The translations under genes and the position numbers were made by a program. This document shows positions 4,417-6,171 of a stretch of DNA of 6,171 nt, in pieces. Source of the stretch: Candidatus Thalassarchaeaceae archaeon (lineage in GTDB: Archaea > Thermoplasmatota > Poseidoniia > Poseidoniales > Thalassarchaeaceae); assembly GCA_029250565.1 (NCBI GenBank), contig JAQXFA010000090.1, positions 1-6,171 on the forward strand, given 5' to 3'. The first letter of the stretch is position 1. Every line of letters starts with the position of its first letter. The notes below the pieces were generated by a model. It worked only from the letters and a program-made list of their open reading frames with translations, ran no database searches and was not told where the DNA came from.

Positions 4417-5875
4417 CAAATCTAGATTGACAATGGCAGAATTCGCTAAGGAATCTAGAATTCGAGCTGATAGTTACCACCGCTATCACATTGATACCAT
4501 TGAAACCCCAGACCGACAATCCCTCCCTAACAGATTCCTTGTCAGTGTTGGCAAATTTGGACTCGCTAAGTTACTAATTAGTGAAGTCTTTGAGTATTGG
4601 GGAAAGTGGGATGTGGTTTTCGCTAGACCCTGTACTTACGGAGTATTTTCTGGACCAGTGGGGGGTTTTTCACCTCGCCCTGAAAAGTGCGTGGGATGTT
4701 TACGTTGTACCATTGAACACCCAGGATTTGTTACTATTACTCCAAACCCAGCCCTTGAATCGCTTGGTGATTCATACATGAATTCGAAAATTATCTCTAC
4801 AATCGATGAGGAAGCACGCAAAGGGACTGTCCCTGTCCGAGGGCAGGGCTACCGAGGACGTTTTGGAGGGCCTGGGTGGGATGAGATGTTTACAGACATG
4901 TCCGAGATTGTTCGCCCAAGTCGAGATGGCATACATGGTAGGGAATTAATTAGCACAGTTGTTGATATTGGTTCAAAACCAATGCGTTTACAATTTGATT
5001 CAGAAGGTGGACTAGTAAGCGCTGGACCAAAAATGATGAGTATTCAAGTGCCGTTTGTTTTTGATTCACCCGCTGGAAGTGTAATGACACCTCGGCTAGC
5101 CAAGATATGGAAAATGGCAGCAGAACAAGTTGATACTCTGGCATTAATATCTGGAGATATGGTTGCATCAAACAACTTAGCCTCGCCTTCAGTTGTGCCT
5201 ATCATCTCACTTGATTCATATGAAACAGCAAATTCTTTCAAAAATGGAACCCGAATGGTACAATTGGATGGATGGGGCGCATCCGAATATGCATCTATGG
5301 CATCATCAAACCCGGATTTGATGATTTCAGTTCGAATGTCATTTGAAGAAGGGTGGCAAGATCAACTCAGTGAAATGATTGATGCTGGTGTTTCAGTAAT
5401 TCACTTCGTAGCAAACAACCACGGTGTAGCCGATGGTGGCCGATTTATCATGGATATTATTATCGAAGCACATGAGATGTTAATCAAATCAGGAGTACGT
5501 GATAAAGTAACACTGCTACATAGTGGGGGAGTGGTTGCTGCAGACCACCTTCCAAAGGCAATCATCTGCGGATTGGATGCTGTTGGTCTTGACTTACCAT
5601 TACTTGTTGCAATCCAAGCAAGACTTAGTGGCGACACATCAAGCAGAGAGGACTACAAGGCAAAATTGCCTAGGAGATTCAATGATAAATGGGCTTGTCA
5701 AAGAATTGTCAACTTAACTGGTTCATGGAGAGATCAAATGCTCGAAATCCTAGGGGCAATGGGTATCCGTGAAGTTAGAAGATTGAGGGGTGAAATGGGT
5801 AGGGCCATGTGGTGCTCCCATTTGGAAGAAGAGGCTTTTTCAGAAATTGAAGGATTCATAGGAGGTGGGATTTGA
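4400..5875 (+). CDS. Divergent FMN-binding glutamate synthase family protein with an iron-sulfur-like motif
   Basis: The 491-residue protein resembles the stand-alone archaeal glutamate synthase (GltB central domain plus ferredoxin-like segment, about 500 residues). The family normally uses FMN and Fe-S clusters to reductively form glutamate. An N-terminal segment contains ARPCTYG (C78) and CVGCLRCTIEHP (C97, C100, C103, H107). Next come RGQGYRGRFGGPG (148-160) and DMSEIVRPSRDGIHGRELIS (166-185). A TIM-barrel-like region ends in the likely FMN-phosphate loops HSGGV (374-378) and GLDAVGLDLP (391-400). A C-terminal helical tail contains GSWRDQMLEILGAMGIREVR (441-460). Oddities: the fourth cluster cysteine is His, only one cysteine motif is present, and the usual PGEGG and GGTGA substrate loops are absent, with HFVANNHGVADGG (335-347) in the second place. 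The reaction may therefore differ from glutamate synthesis. The TGA stop overlaps the next ATG by one base. Family membership is fairly sure; substrate is not. Confidence 0.75.
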   Translation: MIGASDKSRLTMAEFAKESRIRADSYHRYHIDTIETPDRQSLPNRFLVSVGKFGLAKLLISEVFEYWGKWDVVFARPCTYGVFSGPVGGFSPRPEKCVGCLRCTIEHPGFVTITPNPALESLGDSYMNSKIISTIDEEARKGTVPVRGQGYRGRFGGPGWDEMFTDMSEIVRPSRDGIHGRELISTVVDIGSKPMRLQFDSEGGLVSAGPKMMSIQVPFVFDSPAGSVMTPRLAKIWKMAAEQVDTLALISGDMVASNNLASPSVVPIISLDSYETANSFKNGTRMVQLDGWGASEYASMASSNPDLMISVRMSFEEGWQDQLSEMIDAGVSVIHFVANNHGVADGGRFIMDIIIEAHEMLIKSGVRDKVTLLHSGGVVAADHLPKAIICGLDAVGLDLPLLVAIQARLSGDTSSREDYKAKLPRRFNDKWACQRIVNLTGSWRDQMLEILGAMGIREVRRLRGEMGRAMWCSHLEEEAFSEIEGFIGGGI

Positions 5876-6171
5876 TGGCCAAGAATAAACTACCAGTATT
5901 CCCAAGCGAGACACTAATACACAAGATTACGCACTTAATGCACGATGGAATGGATGCACGAACTACTGGGGAATTTGAGATTCCGCCCGCTCTAGGAGAT
6001 GCTCGTTGGACTGATGAGTTGATTCTCTCTACTTGGCACATGGCAGCGACTGGAACATTGCCTGAAAAACTAAATTACAAAACTGGAGATAGTAATGGTG
6101 GATTTGACCGACTCGACTTCAAAATGCTAGATGAGGGGGAATGGCTCAAACATTCTGAAGATATCAAAACC
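5875..6171 (+). CDS. Unrecognised protein, N-terminal 99 residues, cut by window edge
   Basis: The ATG overlaps the stop codon of the glutamate synthase-like gene (TGATG) and is preceded by GGAGGT at 5861-5866 with 8 bases of spacing. This is a strong start and indicates translational coupling. The protein begins MAKNKLPVFPSETLIHKITH and is hydrophilic, with no signal peptide, membrane segment, cysteine motif or nucleotide-binding loop in the visible part. It has several Trp residues and an acidic, Asp/Glu-rich C-terminal half. I do not recognise the family. The tight coupling suggests a partner or a same-pathway enzyme of the upstream protein, which is inference. The frame is open to the end of the window. 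Confidence 0.8.
   Translation, partial: MAKNKLPVFPSETLIHKITHLMHDGMDARTTGEFEIPPALGDARWTDELILSTWHMAATGTLPEKLNYKTGDSNGGFDRLDFKMLDEGEWLKHSEDIKT

Overview
The window most likely comes from a mesophilic, moderately AT-rich euryarchaeon. Three things support this: the archaeal gene order rpoH-rpoB, an Rpb5-type RpoH, and TATA-like promoters with a mixture of apparently leaderless starts and strong Shine-Dalgarno starts. A marine Thermoplasmata-related lineage (Marine Group II, Ca. Poseidoniales) would fit, but that placement is an inference from general character and not from any diagnostic marker.

Left part (1-1836, minus strand): a transcription cluster reads leftwards as tRNA-Lys(UUU), rpoH, then rpoB, which runs off the window edge. 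rpoH and rpoB are only 13 bases apart and rpoB has a strong Shine-Dalgarno in that gap. The tRNA sits 55 bases upstream of rpoH with no convincing promoter between them, so it may lead the RNA polymerase operon. RpoH is more than twice the usual archaeal length because of an extra N-terminal helical domain.

Divergent control region (1837-2029): about 190 bases without a gene. It holds three adjacent short hairpins and two outward-facing promoter-like elements that share the sequence ATACCTTT. One would fire left into the tRNA-rpo cluster through a structured leader, the other right into a probably leaderless gene.

Middle (2030-4030): a single 487-residue reading frame joins a HemK2/PrmC-like methyltransferase to a biotin protein ligase, an unusual fusion. 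It converges, with a 3-base gap, on a small two-helix membrane protein of unknown function.

Right part (4031-6171): a roughly 370-base non-coding region carries dyad-symmetric sites, a good TATA box, a GC-rich hairpin and a possible upstream ORF. It leads into a divergent member of the FMN-binding glutamate synthase family. That protein has a CxxCxxCxxxHP cluster motif and lacks the usual substrate loop. Its stop codon overlaps the start of an unrecognised gene that is cut by the window edge, so the two are probably co-translated. No mobile element, CRISPR array or intrinsic terminator was seen.
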